Of a stretch of DNA of 64,000 nucleotides, positions 26,530 to 36,164 are shown in pieces. A program made the position numbers and the translations under genes. A model generated the notes under the pieces. That model had not been told where the DNA came from. It made no database searches and was given only the letters and a program-made list of their open reading frames with translations. Source of the stretch: Chitinimonas prasina (GTDB lineage Bacteria > Pseudomonadota > Gammaproteobacteria > Burkholderiales > Chitinimonadaceae); the NCBI RefSeq assembly GCF_030160395.1, contig NZ_BSOG01000001.1:1082117-1146116 (forward strand), given 5' to 3'. Within the stretch, counting starts at the first letter, position 1, and the number at the start of each line of letters is the position of its first letter.

Positions 26530-27557
26530 TGCTCACCCCAGGGACCATACTGGTCGAAGAAAGCCTCACGCTCCAGCAGCATCATGGCTGCCCGCTTGTG
26601 TGGGAAGTTGAATTCCTTGCATTTGGCAAAGCCCTGGCTCTGCACATAGCTGATGAACTTGACGTTATCGACCCTGGGCTCGCCGACGATGCGCTGGGTG
26701 CGGGGGTCGTCCAGGAACAGGTAGTGGCAGATTGCCCGTATCCACACCGTTACCTTGGCCGGGCCTCGGTGCTGGCTGTTGCCCACCAGCACATGGCAGC
26801 CTCGGTCGAAGTCCTGCGCGTCATAGTAGGGCGCCAGCCGGTCTTCCTTGGCCCAATAGGTCTCAAAGTAGGCGAAGGGCTCACCGTCAAATTCTGCAAT
26901 CAGCGGTAGCGTCTTGGGGTCGTCCAACTGCGTCTGCAGATAGCTAGCGTGCGCATCACGGTCGCCAGCCAGCTCCCAGAAGCGGTGCACCCTATCCTGG
27001 TTCATCCAGTCGTGAAACACCGCCAGATCCTGCGCTACGCTGGCAACCCGCATCGTGTACACGCTGTCCAGTTCGGGTAGGTAGCGCCGGTAGACTACGC
27101 CTTCCGGCTTGGGCGCACGGCGGGGATGACGTTTCTCCCCTGTCATCACGTAGTCCAGCGCCATGCCGGCCGAGGCGGGTGCAGTCAACCAGAGCGCCGG
27201 CTGCTGCCAGAAGGTGCTGCGGCTGCAACTGAGTGCCCAGCCCGAGTCCATGGCTTGCATGCTGGTTGCCACGCCGTGGCGCACTGCGTCCAGGGCAAAG
27301 TCTCGCGGACAGGCCAGCTCCATCCGTACCTCCTGCAGGCTGGCATCGCGGCAGAACAGCAGGGCCAATGCCGGCATCAGGGCCAGCGGATGGGGCGTCA
27401 ATGGCAGCGCCCCAATCAGTACGATGCGGTCTGCGGCTGGGCGGCTGAGCTGCAGCGCCGCCAGTTGCTCACCGCGTATCAGTACATACAGTTTGTCGTC
27501 GGTCCACTCGGCACTCGCCAGGTGGCCATTGGGCAGGGTTAGGGTATAGGTGTTCAT
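26526..27557 (-). CDS. iucB: N6-hydroxylysine acetyltransferase
   Basis: 343 aa. The C-terminal two-thirds is the siderophore GNAT domain: VYRRYLPELDSVYTMRV (~155), HDWMNQDRVHRFWEL (~186) and GEPFAYFETYWAKEDRLAPYY (~227-247, read in two parts). It transfers acetyl from acetyl-CoA to N6-hydroxylysine. It lies between iucA and iucC exactly as in the enteric aerobactin operon. Confidence 0.92.
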   Translation of the reverse strand: MNTYTLTLPNGHLASAEWTDDKLYVLIRGEQLAALQLSRPAADRIVLIGALPLTPHPLALMPALALLFCRDASLQEVRMELACPRDFALDAVRHGVATSMQAMDSGWALSCSRSTFWQQPALWLTAPASAGMALDYVMTGEKRHPRRAPKPEGVVYRRYLPELDSVYTMRVASVAQDLAVFHDWMNQDRVHRFWELAGDRDAHASYLQTQLDDPKTLPLIAEFDGEPFAYFETYWAKEDRLAPYYDAQDFDRGCHVLVGNSQHRGPAKVTVWIRAICHYLFLDDPRTQRIVGEPRVDNVKFISYVQSQGFAKCKEFNFPHKRAAMMLLEREAFFDQYGPWGEQ

Positions 27558-27575
27558 GGGTGGCTTCCAGAAATC

Positions 27576-29354
27576 TCAGGCCAGGCCTGCGGAACAGATA
27601 GGGTTGTGTATGGGCACATAGGAGCGGAAGGAGCCTTCCGGCTGGGTGGTCTCATTGATATCGCCGAAGCAAATCATGAAGTTGCCCTTGCCCATGATTT
27701 CGGGAGAGTTCAGCAGGAAGTCGATGAAATGGGGATAGCGCAACGGCTCGCGACGTAGCCCCTGCAGGAAAGCGTGGAGCTGACGGGACAGCTCGGCCTC
27801 ACTGGCGATGCCGTCGCCACCCAATGTCGCCACCAGGTTCAATACGTTGTTGACGATCAGGTAGTAGCCGAACAGCTGATTGGTCATGGGCTCGTCGAAG
27901 GCCAGCTCGCTGGCTGCCTGGATGCCCGGTACTTCGCCAGCCAGGGCAGCAATGGTTTCGGCGCGGAAGGTAGTGCCCTGGCAATCACGGAACCACATGC
28001 CTGCAGGCCAGCCGCCCTCCAGCGCCAGCACGGTATTCTGCTGGTGGGCGCTGAACAGAAAGCCGTAGTCGGCCTGGGCGATCAGGAAGGGCTTGAGCGC
28101 CACCTCGAGAAAGCGATCAAACCAGGCGGCCGCCACTGTCGCCAGGGGCTCGCCGCTGGCGTGGGCCAGATCCTGTATCAGCCGCGCCACCATCGACGGC
28201 GCCCCGGCGACACCGTCCTGACAGAAAGTGGCCATCACATAGGCAGTTGTGCCCGCCGGGAAAGGATTGTCACGGAAGATGACAAAGCTCTCGGCCAGCG
28301 GCTCGCCCGCAGGCGTGGCCAAAGCCAACGCCGCAGTTTCGTGCAGTATGCCCAGCGTGGGGCAGCGCTCCTGCAACTGGCGTCCCAACCGGCTGGCAAA
28401 TGCACCGTGTATCAACCGACCACGGGCTACTTCAGTGGGCTGCAGCACCCGCCGGGAGTTGGTCAATCTGACCGACAGCGAGAACTTGAGCTGGGCTGGC
28501 GCATGGGCGGCATACATGGCCCGCAGGGACGAGGTGGGGAACCAAGACGCCCCGGCCTCGCCCAGGTCGATCAGATCGCCCTGCTGGTGCCAATACCGAT
28601 AGGCCTGGGTCTGACGGATCACATGGGCCTGCCAGGGGTGTACCGGCAGCAGGCTCCAGCCGTCGGCCCGCGGATAGGCCTGCGCCATGGGCGCAAGCGC
28701 CGGGTCGCTGGCAATCAGGGCATTGAGCTGGTCCTGTGCCGTGGCCATGCCCACATCGGTATGCCACAGCGCTGCACCCTTTAGCGCCATCCATGCCAGC
28801 GGGGTGCTTCCTGCCATCTCCGGGCTGTAACGACGCAGATCCTCGGGTGTGAATTCGTCGCGGCTCTTTGGGGTGGGGTGTACCGCATGGCCGTAGATCA
28901 GCCCTTGTTCCGCCGCCAGATAGTCGGCTGCTGGCCAGGCCAGCGCCTGCATGTCCTGCTGCCGGCTGGTTTCTGCAGCCAGCAGGGTGTTGGCGCTATC
29001 CAGCACCCGGCGCAGGAACAGCCTGCGGGCATTGTCGCTGGTGCCGGGCGCCAGCGTAGGCTCACCTGCCAGCAACGCAACAGCCTGGGCAAAGTCCAGT
29101 TCGAAGGCCTCATCATTGAAGCTGATGAAATGCAGCTCACCGGTAAAGCGATGGCGCCCGGCAGGAGAGTAATGGCACAGGGGCACAATCAACGCCCCGC
29201 CCGGGCGAGTCAGGGGCAAGCGCAATGCGCCTGCAGGGCCGGCCAGATCATGGGCATTGGAGCCGATCATGGCGGCATGCGGCCACTCGCGCCACAGGGC
29301 ATTCATGAATGCCGTCAGCGAGGCTGTTTCACGGCGGATGGAGGGGTGTATCAA
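27576..29354 (-). CDS. iucA: IucA-like NIS siderophore synthetase
   Basis: 592 aa from a TTG at 29354 with AAGGA nine bases upstream; the next in-frame ATG is at Met17. Motifs: GHAVHPTPKSRDEF (~156-169), LLPVHPWQAHVI (~235-246), LKFSLSVRLTNSRRV (~290-304), YGFLFSAHQQNTVL (~430) and a conserved C-terminus (MGKGNFMICFGDINET). It condenses the first acetyl-hydroxylysine with citrate. First gene of iucABCD, with a Fur-box-like site upstream. Confidence 0.93.
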   Translation of the reverse strand: MIHPSIRRETASLTAFMNALWREWPHAAMIGSNAHDLAGPAGALRLPLTRPGGALIVPLCHYSPAGRHRFTGELHFISFNDEAFELDFAQAVALLAGEPTLAPGTSDNARRLFLRRVLDSANTLLAAETSRQQDMQALAWPAADYLAAEQGLIYGHAVHPTPKSRDEFTPEDLRRYSPEMAGSTPLAWMALKGAALWHTDVGMATAQDQLNALIASDPALAPMAQAYPRADGWSLLPVHPWQAHVIRQTQAYRYWHQQGDLIDLGEAGASWFPTSSLRAMYAAHAPAQLKFSLSVRLTNSRRVLQPTEVARGRLIHGAFASRLGRQLQERCPTLGILHETAALALATPAGEPLAESFVIFRDNPFPAGTTAYVMATFCQDGVAGAPSMVARLIQDLAHASGEPLATVAAAWFDRFLEVALKPFLIAQADYGFLFSAHQQNTVLALEGGWPAGMWFRDCQGTTFRAETIAALAGEVPGIQAASELAFDEPMTNQLFGYYLIVNNVLNLVATLGGDGIASEAELSRQLHAFLQGLRREPLRYPHFIDFLLNSPEIMGKGNFMICFGDINETTQPEGSFRSYVPIHNPICSAGLA

Positions 29355-29393
29355 TGCGATTCATCCTTAGCGGATTGGTAGGTCTTTTTATTA

Positions 29394-29415
29394 AACAATA
29401 ATTATTCTTATTTGC
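29394..29415. promoter_or_regulatory. Fur-box-like site between iucA and the exporter
   Basis: The AT-rich stretch around CAATAATTATTCTTATTT (29396-29413) resembles overlapping Fur hexamers and lies in the 133-base divergent promoter region of iucA and the MFS gene, so one site could serve both. Confidence 0.6.
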
Positions 29416-29487
29416 AAACAGACGTTCGACCGATACAATCCGCCGCCTAACGGGACTGGGCCATTCACCCGTTCAAGGGAGCAAGGA

Positions 29488-30717
29488 TTGCAGGCAGAAG
29501 CAATGGAAAGAACAGCGAAGCATCAAGTGGGCAGCGCGCAGCAAGCGCTGCAGCCCGGTAAGCGCACGCTCGTGGTTCTGGCCCTGGCCGCTGTGGTGAT
29601 GGGGCTAGGCCAGACCACCCTGTTTACTTTCCTACCGCTACTGATGCATCACACTGGGTTGGACCTGGCACACATCACGCTGGCGTTTGCCGTGGGTTCA
29701 GGCCTGTTTCTGCTAGGTTCCCCACTCTGGGCCATGCTGTCGGACAAATTGGGGCGACGCAGCGTGGTTGCCATTGCGCTACTGGGGTTCGGCCTTAGCC
29801 ATGCCATGCTGCTGTGGCAGATGCAGCAGGGGGAGCACTGGGCCGGCCAAGCCGACACCCTGCTGGCTGGCCGAATACTGTATGGCCTGACGGTTTCAGG
29901 CCTGATACCTACCTGCCAGGCTTGGTTGGCAGACCTGAGTGCCGCCGAACATCGACTGGCTGCGCTGTCACGACTGTCGGCCGGGCTGACCCTGGGCCGG
30001 TTGCTTGGCCCGGCACTGGCCGCCGCCAGCCTGTGGCTGAACCCTTTGGGTCCCTTGTGGCTGGTGGCACTGGCGGCCTGGCCCGCACTGCTGCTACTGC
30101 CCATGGCCCGGCCCCCGTCAGGCAAAGCAAGCACAACTGTCAGCAACGCCCTGAACTGGCGGCCCGTGCTTGCCTGGCTGGGCTTTGCCTGGGCCATGCA
30201 GATGGCGCTGGGCCAAGTGCAATACACACTGGGTCCATGGCTGACGCAGCGCTTCGTGCTTGATGCTGCAGCGGCTTCGGCACAGCTAGGCTGGATGCTG
30301 ACTGGCAGCGCCGTAGTAGTGATGCTGCTGCAGCTGTGGGTGGTGCCTCGCTGCAAGCCTGGCCGTCCCCTGCTGCTGGCTGGCGGTGCCGCCCTGTGCT
30401 TGGCCGGCCTGCTCCTTGCGCTGGCCAACCACCTGGCCATGGCCTGGCTAGGCCTTGCCGTAATGGGCATGGCCGCCGCCCTGCTGGTGCCTACCTACAC
30501 CACCCTCGCCTCCCTGGCTGCCGGCCAGGCGGGACAATCCCGCGTAGCAGGCGCCATTGCAGCCACCCATACCGTGGGCTTCTCCCTGGCCGCCGGGCTA
30601 GCGGGCGCGCTGTTCGGGCTGTGGTCGACAGCGCCTTTCCTGCTGGCGTCGCTGCTGGGCGGGGCGATGGTGTTGGGCGGATTGCTGATCTCTCCGCCTC
30701 GACTCACACCAGGCTAG
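29488..30717 (+). CDS. MFS transporter, likely aerobactin exporter
   Basis: 409 aa with about 12 membrane helices. The MFS loop signature is LWAMLSDKLGRRSVV (~76-90). The called start is a TTG preceded by GGGAG; an ATG five codons in is the alternative. Position next to iucA matches ShiF-type exporters of aerobactin loci. Divergent from iucA and co-oriented with iutA. Confidence 0.88.
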   Translation: MQAEAMERTAKHQVGSAQQALQPGKRTLVVLALAAVVMGLGQTTLFTFLPLLMHHTGLDLAHITLAFAVGSGLFLLGSPLWAMLSDKLGRRSVVAIALLGFGLSHAMLLWQMQQGEHWAGQADTLLAGRILYGLTVSGLIPTCQAWLADLSAAEHRLAALSRLSAGLTLGRLLGPALAAASLWLNPLGPLWLVALAAWPALLLLPMARPPSGKASTTVSNALNWRPVLAWLGFAWAMQMALGQVQYTLGPWLTQRFVLDAAAASAQLGWMLTGSAVVVMLLQLWVVPRCKPGRPLLLAGGAALCLAGLLLALANHLAMAWLGLAVMGMAAALLVPTYTTLASLAAGQAGQSRVAGAIAATHTVGFSLAAGLAGALFGLWSTAPFLLASLLGGAMVLGGLLISPPRLTPG

Positions 30718-30794
30718 CGCACAGCAGCCCCCCCCCTATTTCGGGCCTCCCTTAGCCCGGTTTGATTCATCCCTTGCTTACGACGATCCTCACC

Positions 30795-33023
30795 ATGTCT
30801 TCCTTCCGTCTACGTCCCGTCTCCCTGACCCTGTCGCTCGCCCTGGCCAGCCTGGGCGCGCTTGCCAATGACAGCGAACTCGAAACCATCGTGGTCACTG
30901 GCTCCCGCACCCCCACCCGTATCAGCGATCTGCCCCGCAGCGCATGGGTAGTCAGCAGTGAGGAAATCATCGAGCAGGCTCGGGCCGGTGTGCCGCTGAA
31001 GGAACTGCTCGGCCAGTTGGTGCCCAGCCTGGATGTCGGCCCCCAGGGCCGCACCAACTTCGGACAGAACCTGCGGGGCCGCAGCGTGCTGGTGATGATA
31101 GATGGCGTCTCGCTGAACAGTTCGCGCGGAGTGAGCCGGCAGTTTGATTCCATCGACCCCTACAATATCGAGCGCATTGAAGTGCTGTCTGGCGCCAGCG
31201 CCATGTACGGCGGCGGCGCCACCGGGGGCGTCGTCAACATCGTGACCAAGCGTGGCAGCAAGGGGCTGCAGTTCAGTACCGAGCTGGGCCTACGCTCGGG
31301 TTTCGAAACCAGCGAAGACCATGACTGGCACATCGGCCAATCGCTATCCGGCGGCAATACGTGGGTCAAGGGCCGTCTTGGCTTTGCCTACCAGCGCAAC
31401 AGCGCAGCCTTCGATGCCTCAGGCAAGCAGGTGACGCCGGACATCACCCAGACCGACCTTCAATACAACCGTGCGGTAGACGTGCTGGGCACCCTGGATT
31501 TCAGCCTGCCTGCCGCCCAGAGCCTCAAGCTTACTGCCCAGTACTACGATTCTGGCTTCGATGGCGACAAGGCACTGTACCTAGGCCCCAATCTGGCAGG
31601 CGCCCTGGGCGGCCGACCAGAGCTACTGCAGGTGCGCAGCGGCTTCCAGTCCGACATCGAACCACGAACTCGACGAACCCTGGCCATGTTCGACTACCAC
31701 CTGCCACAGGTGCTGGGCGGGCAGGATGTCTATCTGCAAGGCTCAGCACGTAGCGAGAAGCTGGATTTCTATCCCTTCCCTGGCACCTATAGGGTAGCGG
31801 GCGTCAGCGCCTCACCGGTTACGGTGCCCTACTACAGCACCTCGCGCCAAAACACCGACGTCCAAGCGCTGAAGGCGGCCCTGGTCAAGCAAATCGGCGA
31901 CTTCAAGCTCAGCTACGGCATCGATCTGGACCAGGAGGCGTTTGCAGCCAGCCAAGTGTTGTTCGACGCGGCGCAGGGCTTTGCCACGGGTGGCATGACC
32001 CTGAAGCGCAGCGGCGAGGTCGGACGTTATCCTGGTTTCGAGGTCAGGGGGCGGTCGCTATTCATGCAGGCAGATTGGCGCCTAAACGAGCAATGGCAAC
32101 TGAGCGGCGGACTCCGCCACCAGCGCATGGATGTCTCGGTTGATGACTTCGTCGCCTCCCAGCAGCAGGTGCTGATAGCTGCCGGCATAGGCAAGTCTGC
32201 CGCTGCCATACCCGGAGGAGAGAACCGCTACAGCGTGACACTGGCCAACATCGGCGCCAGCTACCGGCTGAATGCCCGCAACCAGCTGTACATGAACTAC
32301 TCCGAAGGCTTCGACCTGCCCGACCCGGCCAAGTACTATGGCCAGGGCAGCTACAGCCTCAATGGTGGCCGCAATGGCAATTGGGTGTTGAACCGGGGTG
32401 TCAGCGTGGCCGGCTCGCCCCTGGCCGGCATCAAGACACGCCAGCTCGAGACCGGCTGGCGCGGTAGTGTTGGTGGCTTCAGCAGCCAGCTTGCCGCCTT
32501 CCACGCCTGGTCCGATACCAATATCCAGTTCGTCACCTCCACCCTGGCGATCAACGTCATCGACCAGGACACCCGCAACTACGGTATCGAGGGTGAGCTG
32601 GGCTACCGGTTCAACGAGCAGCTGAAGCTGGGCGGCAGCCTCCTGGCCATCAAGTCTGAAGAAAAGAAGAGCGGAAACTGGCAGAACCAAGCCGTTACCG
32701 CTGCCAGCCCTAGCAAGGCCACCGCCTATGCCGCCTGGAGCCAGGGAGCCCTGAACCTGCGCCTGCAGACTGTCCGCAATTTCAGCTTGAGCGACCCCAG
32801 CGGCGCCAGGCTGAAAGCCTATAGTCTGACCGACCTGCTGGGCAGCTATACCCTGCCGCAGGGCACGCTGAGCTTTGGCATACAGAACCTGCAGGACAGA
32901 CAATATGCCACCGTCTGGGGCCAGCGCGCCAAGGTGTTCTACGGCAGCCTGGTCGCGCCTGCCACCGTGGACTTCCAGGGTCGTGGCCGTACCTTCAGTA
33001 TGGCCTACAGCCTAGATTATTGA
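30795..33023 (+). CDS. iutA: IutA-type TonB-dependent ferric aerobactin receptor
   Basis: 742 aa from the ATG at 30795, giving a normal signal peptide (cleaved after LASLGALA). Plug domain: TIVVTGSRTPTRISDLPRS (~30) and LRGRSVLVMIDGVSLNSSRG. Beta-barrel features shared with IutA: IPGGENRYS, LPDPAKYYGQGSY, SPSKATAYAAW and the C-terminal YATVWGQRAKVFYG ... FQGRGRTFSMAYSLDY. The last residue is aromatic, as for outer-membrane proteins. It imports ferric aerobactin with TonB. Confidence 0.95.
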   Translation: MSSFRLRPVSLTLSLALASLGALANDSELETIVVTGSRTPTRISDLPRSAWVVSSEEIIEQARAGVPLKELLGQLVPSLDVGPQGRTNFGQNLRGRSVLVMIDGVSLNSSRGVSRQFDSIDPYNIERIEVLSGASAMYGGGATGGVVNIVTKRGSKGLQFSTELGLRSGFETSEDHDWHIGQSLSGGNTWVKGRLGFAYQRNSAAFDASGKQVTPDITQTDLQYNRAVDVLGTLDFSLPAAQSLKLTAQYYDSGFDGDKALYLGPNLAGALGGRPELLQVRSGFQSDIEPRTRRTLAMFDYHLPQVLGGQDVYLQGSARSEKLDFYPFPGTYRVAGVSASPVTVPYYSTSRQNTDVQALKAALVKQIGDFKLSYGIDLDQEAFAASQVLFDAAQGFATGGMTLKRSGEVGRYPGFEVRGRSLFMQADWRLNEQWQLSGGLRHQRMDVSVDDFVASQQQVLIAAGIGKSAAAIPGGENRYSVTLANIGASYRLNARNQLYMNYSEGFDLPDPAKYYGQGSYSLNGGRNGNWVLNRGVSVAGSPLAGIKTRQLETGWRGSVGGFSSQLAAFHAWSDTNIQFVTSTLAINVIDQDTRNYGIEGELGYRFNEQLKLGGSLLAIKSEEKKSGNWQNQAVTAASPSKATAYAAWSQGALNLRLQTVRNFSLSDPSGARLKAYSLTDLLGSYTLPQGTLSFGIQNLQDRQYATVWGQRAKVFYGSLVAPATVDFQGRGRTFSMAYSLDY

Positions 33024-33043
33024 GCACCCGAGGGTACCGCCGC

Positions 33044-33069
33044 AGACAGCCCGCACATGCGGGCTGTCT
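33044..33069 (+). terminator. Terminator after iutA
   Basis: AGACAGCCCGCA and TGCGGGCTGTCT form a 12-bp perfect stem around CA, starting 20 bases after the iutA stop. Only two Ts follow, but the stem is very strong. Confidence 0.8.
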
Positions 33070-33187
33070 TGCATTCCGGCACATCCTTCCAAGATGGTGG
33101 ATGATGAATACGCAAGCAGCAAAGCTGCTTGGTATGCTAGAAATCTACCCGCGAGCGGGGAACAGGGGCGCCCACGAGGGGAAATGC

Positions 33188-33940
33188 ATGATCTTGAGAT
33201 GGATGGCCAGGGCCGGGCTGGCCCTGATACTGCTGGCAGGCGCACTCCCCGCTTGTGCCCGTGAACTGCTGGTGGTCGGCACCCAGTTTGGCCGGCTGTT
33301 CGAACAAGCCCCCAACGGGGAGTTCGAGGGACTGGCCGTGACACTGGTGCGCGAATTTGCCAGGGCCGGTGGCCATACCGTGCGCTTTGACATCTACCCC
33401 TGGGCACGCGCGCAGATGATGGTACAGACCGGCAAGGCCGATATGCTGATCGGCCCCTACAAGACACCAGAGCGCGAGCTGCTGTTTGCCTTTTCCGACA
33501 AGGCTTTTTACCGCGATGAAATGGTGTTCTATGCGCGTACGGGCAGCAGTACGCGCTGGGATGGCGACTATGCCCAGCTGCGGGGGCTGCGCATTGCCGC
33601 CATCCGGGGCTGGGCCTATGGTGCGGGCTTTGAGGCAGCCCGGCTGCAGGCGGACATGACCAACAATCTGCAGAGCGGCATCCTGATGCTGAACGAAAAG
33701 CGGGTAGACCTGCTGGCCACCAATCGCCGCAATACCGAAGCCCTGCTGGCCACCATGGCCAACCCGCCGGACATCCAGGCGATCAGCCCGATCATCGAGG
33801 TGCTGGATGGCTATTTTGCCTTCCCCAAATCGGCAGAGGCCGGCCCCTTGCGCGCAGAGTTCAATGCCTTCTTCAACGGCCTGATACGCAAGGGTGAGCT
33901 GGCCAGGCTGGCCCGTCAGCATGGTGTGACCATACCCTGA
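33188..33940 (+). CDS. Periplasmic solute-binding protein, family 3
   Basis: 250 aa from the ATG at 33188 (GAGGGG upstream) with a signal peptide ending GALPACA. The family-3 binding-protein fold is seen in FEGLAVTLVREFARAGGHTV (~43-62), YPWARAQMMVQTGKADMLIG (~66-85) and the late RGELARLARQHG-like end. No permease gene is nearby, as is common for this PBPb group. Ligand unknown; amino-acid-like by family. Confidence 0.85.
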   Translation: MILRWMARAGLALILLAGALPACARELLVVGTQFGRLFEQAPNGEFEGLAVTLVREFARAGGHTVRFDIYPWARAQMMVQTGKADMLIGPYKTPERELLFAFSDKAFYRDEMVFYARTGSSTRWDGDYAQLRGLRIAAIRGWAYGAGFEAARLQADMTNNLQSGILMLNEKRVDLLATNRRNTEALLATMANPPDIQAISPIIEVLDGYFAFPKSAEAGPLRAEFNAFFNGLIRKGELARLARQHGVTIP

Positions 33941-34013
33941 GGTTCGTTGTCTGCGGCGACTTGTAAATCGCAGGCTGGCCGACGATAAAGAAGGCCAAAC
34001 ACAGGAGAGCGCC

Positions 34014-35036
34014 ATGAATCGAAAAGGGAGCGGTGACCAGCAACCGTTCTTTGCACCTATCCCGGTTCCGCCAGTGCGCCCTGCTGTGCGACGCCCGCTC
34101 AACCCGGACGCGATTCCTTATGTGCCGCTGGCGCAGCGGCAAAGCCGTGCCTATATGTACACGCCGTTCGCCAATGAGGACAGCCTCAAGAGCGCACTGG
34201 GCGAGAACATGGTGCGCATACGCAAGGGCAAGCAGGCGCATGGCGTGCTGGCCCCTAGCCACAAGATGGCCGATAACCTGGAAGCCATCAGGCAGCAGCG
34301 CCTGCAGGAATGGGGTGGTGCCATACACCAGGCCAACCAGACACTGAACAGCCACGCACAGCGCGGCCGGGAACAGGATGCCTTGCTGCTTGATCGCATC
34401 AAGCGCATTACCGACCACAACAAGGGTAGCCCCATGGCCAACATGAAGCTGAAGGCCTCGCAGATCAAGAAGCAGCAGTTTGCGCTGGATACCCTGAAAA
34501 CCGAAAAGATCATGGCGCAGAGCGACCTGGGCCTGCACCAGGAGCGCTTTGCCGCGCTACAGCAGACCCGCATACTCAATACCTCGGCCCACCTGTATCC
34601 ACAGCTGTTCCCCGACCCGCCACTGCAACACCTGGCACACAAGGACAAACTCTATGTGCTGGGACACGGCGCCCCGGATAGCAGCAAGCTCTATGCGACA
34701 CAGGACGGCAAGCAGTCGTTGGACGTGCCAGCCCTGCGCGAGCACCTGAAACAGGCCGGGTTGCCCAAGAACTTTGTTGATCTGCGGCTGACCGCCTGCC
34801 AGGGCGTGCCGCCAGTCGAAAACTCGCAGCAACGTAAAGCATCGCTGAAGTCCAATTACCTGGTGCCCACCCTGTACCAGGCCATCAAAGAGGACTTCCC
34901 CCGCATTCGGGTGACCGGCTATGCCGGTAATGGCGTCACCTTCCCCTTCAACTCGGACCACCATCTGCGGTCGGCGCCGAACAATGATCTGATACGGGGA
35001 CGACGCAAGGAACTGGCCGTTCGCTATCCACGTTGA
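34014..35036 (+). CDS. Putative effector with His/Cys protease-like C-terminal domain
   Basis: 340 aa with AGGAG six bases upstream. The N-terminus is Pro-rich and disordered-looking (1-50), the middle is Lys/Gln-rich helical (~60-195), and the C-terminal domain contains KLYVLGHGAPDSSKLY (~217-232) and FVDLRLTACQGVPPVEN (~257-273). A GHG histidine on one strand and a Cys after a hydrophobic strand (LTACQG) is the arrangement of clan-CD cysteine peptidases such as the C80 toxin self-processing domain. No signal peptide. I infer a secreted or injected effector; neither protease activity nor secretion is shown. Confidence 0.7.
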   Translation: MNRKGSGDQQPFFAPIPVPPVRPAVRRPLNPDAIPYVPLAQRQSRAYMYTPFANEDSLKSALGENMVRIRKGKQAHGVLAPSHKMADNLEAIRQQRLQEWGGAIHQANQTLNSHAQRGREQDALLLDRIKRITDHNKGSPMANMKLKASQIKKQQFALDTLKTEKIMAQSDLGLHQERFAALQQTRILNTSAHLYPQLFPDPPLQHLAHKDKLYVLGHGAPDSSKLYATQDGKQSLDVPALREHLKQAGLPKNFVDLRLTACQGVPPVENSQQRKASLKSNYLVPTLYQAIKEDFPRIRVTGYAGNGVTFPFNSDHHLRSAPNNDLIRGRRKELAVRYPR

Positions 35037-35053
35037 CGCAGCGCTACGGGCAC

Positions 35054-35833
35054 CTACTTGAAATGCTGCATTTCCGCCTTGTACTCGGGCGACTCCCGGA
35101 CGGCGGCGACACTGTCCCAGATCTTCTGTGCGTAAGCCGGGTACTTGCCCACAAACGGTTTGGACAGCATCAGGAAGTAAGGCTTGGATACCAGGGGTGG
35201 CTCTACCCGCTCTATCCTGGCCCGGAACTCCGGCCGGCTCTCGATACTGGTATCACCCCGCTGGGTTTGCAGGGCCACGCCGGACACCCGCCCCAGCAAC
35301 AGCTTCTGGAAGTTCTCGTCGGTACTGCGCACGCCTTCATCCAGCTTCAGGCCCATGGCGGTCAGTTGGGCAACGATCGAGAAACCCGGCTGTACGCCTA
35401 TAGGCAGGCTGGCATGGCGTATGGTGGTGCCATCCCAATCCAGCTTGCTACCCTTGAGGCGGTAAAGGCTATAGCTCTCGTCCAACATACGCTTGGTGGA
35501 GTCGGGCTTGTCACCCGACATGGGGTAGACACCCAGTTCCATCCGGTCGCGTGCAAAGCTGATCTTGAACAAGCCATCCATCTCCCCCGCACCAACCAGG
35601 GCCATGCAGCGCTTCCAGGGCAGGGGCGTGATACGTATGGGCAGTGACAGCTGCTTCTCGACCATGCGCATCATGATGATATTGAGGCCAGGGCGGTCTT
35701 TCATCACCCAGGGATAGGCGTCTTCCTCTTCTGAACACAGATGCAACTGTGCGGGTCGCTCTGCTGCCCAGGTCTGCAGGGGCAACAAAAGCCAAGCGGT
35801 GATAGCGAGTAAACAAGACAGCTGAGGTCGCAT
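35054..35833 (-). CDS. Periplasmic solute-binding protein, PBPb type
   Basis: 259 aa from the ATG at 35833 (GGGAG six bases upstream) with a signal peptide ending LLPLQTWA. LHLCSEEEDAYPWVM, ITPLPWKRCMALVGAGEMDG and the SFARDRMELGVYPM segment fit the small orphan family-3 binding proteins. It converges on the 34014 gene. Ligand unknown. Confidence 0.82.
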   Translation of the reverse strand: MRPQLSCLLAITAWLLLPLQTWAAERPAQLHLCSEEEDAYPWVMKDRPGLNIIMMRMVEKQLSLPIRITPLPWKRCMALVGAGEMDGLFKISFARDRMELGVYPMSGDKPDSTKRMLDESYSLYRLKGSKLDWDGTTIRHASLPIGVQPGFSIVAQLTAMGLKLDEGVRSTDENFQKLLLGRVSGVALQTQRGDTSIESRPEFRARIERVEPPLVSKPYFLMLSKPFVGKYPAYAQKIWDSVAAVRESPEYKAEMQHFK

Positions 35834-36164
35834 GGCGCGCTCCCGGGACGACGCATTGGGCACGCGGCGACATGCCCTTATTCCATCAGGGTAGCAGCAG
35901 GCGGAAGCATTGCCAGCGAAATGCCACGTTCGCCCCCTTGGGCCTCGATGCATGCGCGGCACGGGCAAACGGGTATTTTTCTACCCGTCTCTGGGTAATA
36001 AACCACCCGGCATTGCCAAGCAGGCCCCTGGCAAACCCAGGGCGCCTTCCGATGGCCCGGCTTGGCTGGACACGGTTTCGGGCCTACCCCGCCCAGCCGG
36101 CCACCCCATGGTGCAGGATTTGCTAAGGAAAAGCGCATACAGGCCAAACCAAGGAAGCACCAAG
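35834..36164. other. Divergent intergenic region
   Basis: 331 bases between the binding protein and the 36165 gene. An in-frame extension of the latter back to 35910 exists but has no good ribosome site, so I treat the stretch as promoter sequence. Nothing else seen. Confidence 0.45.
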
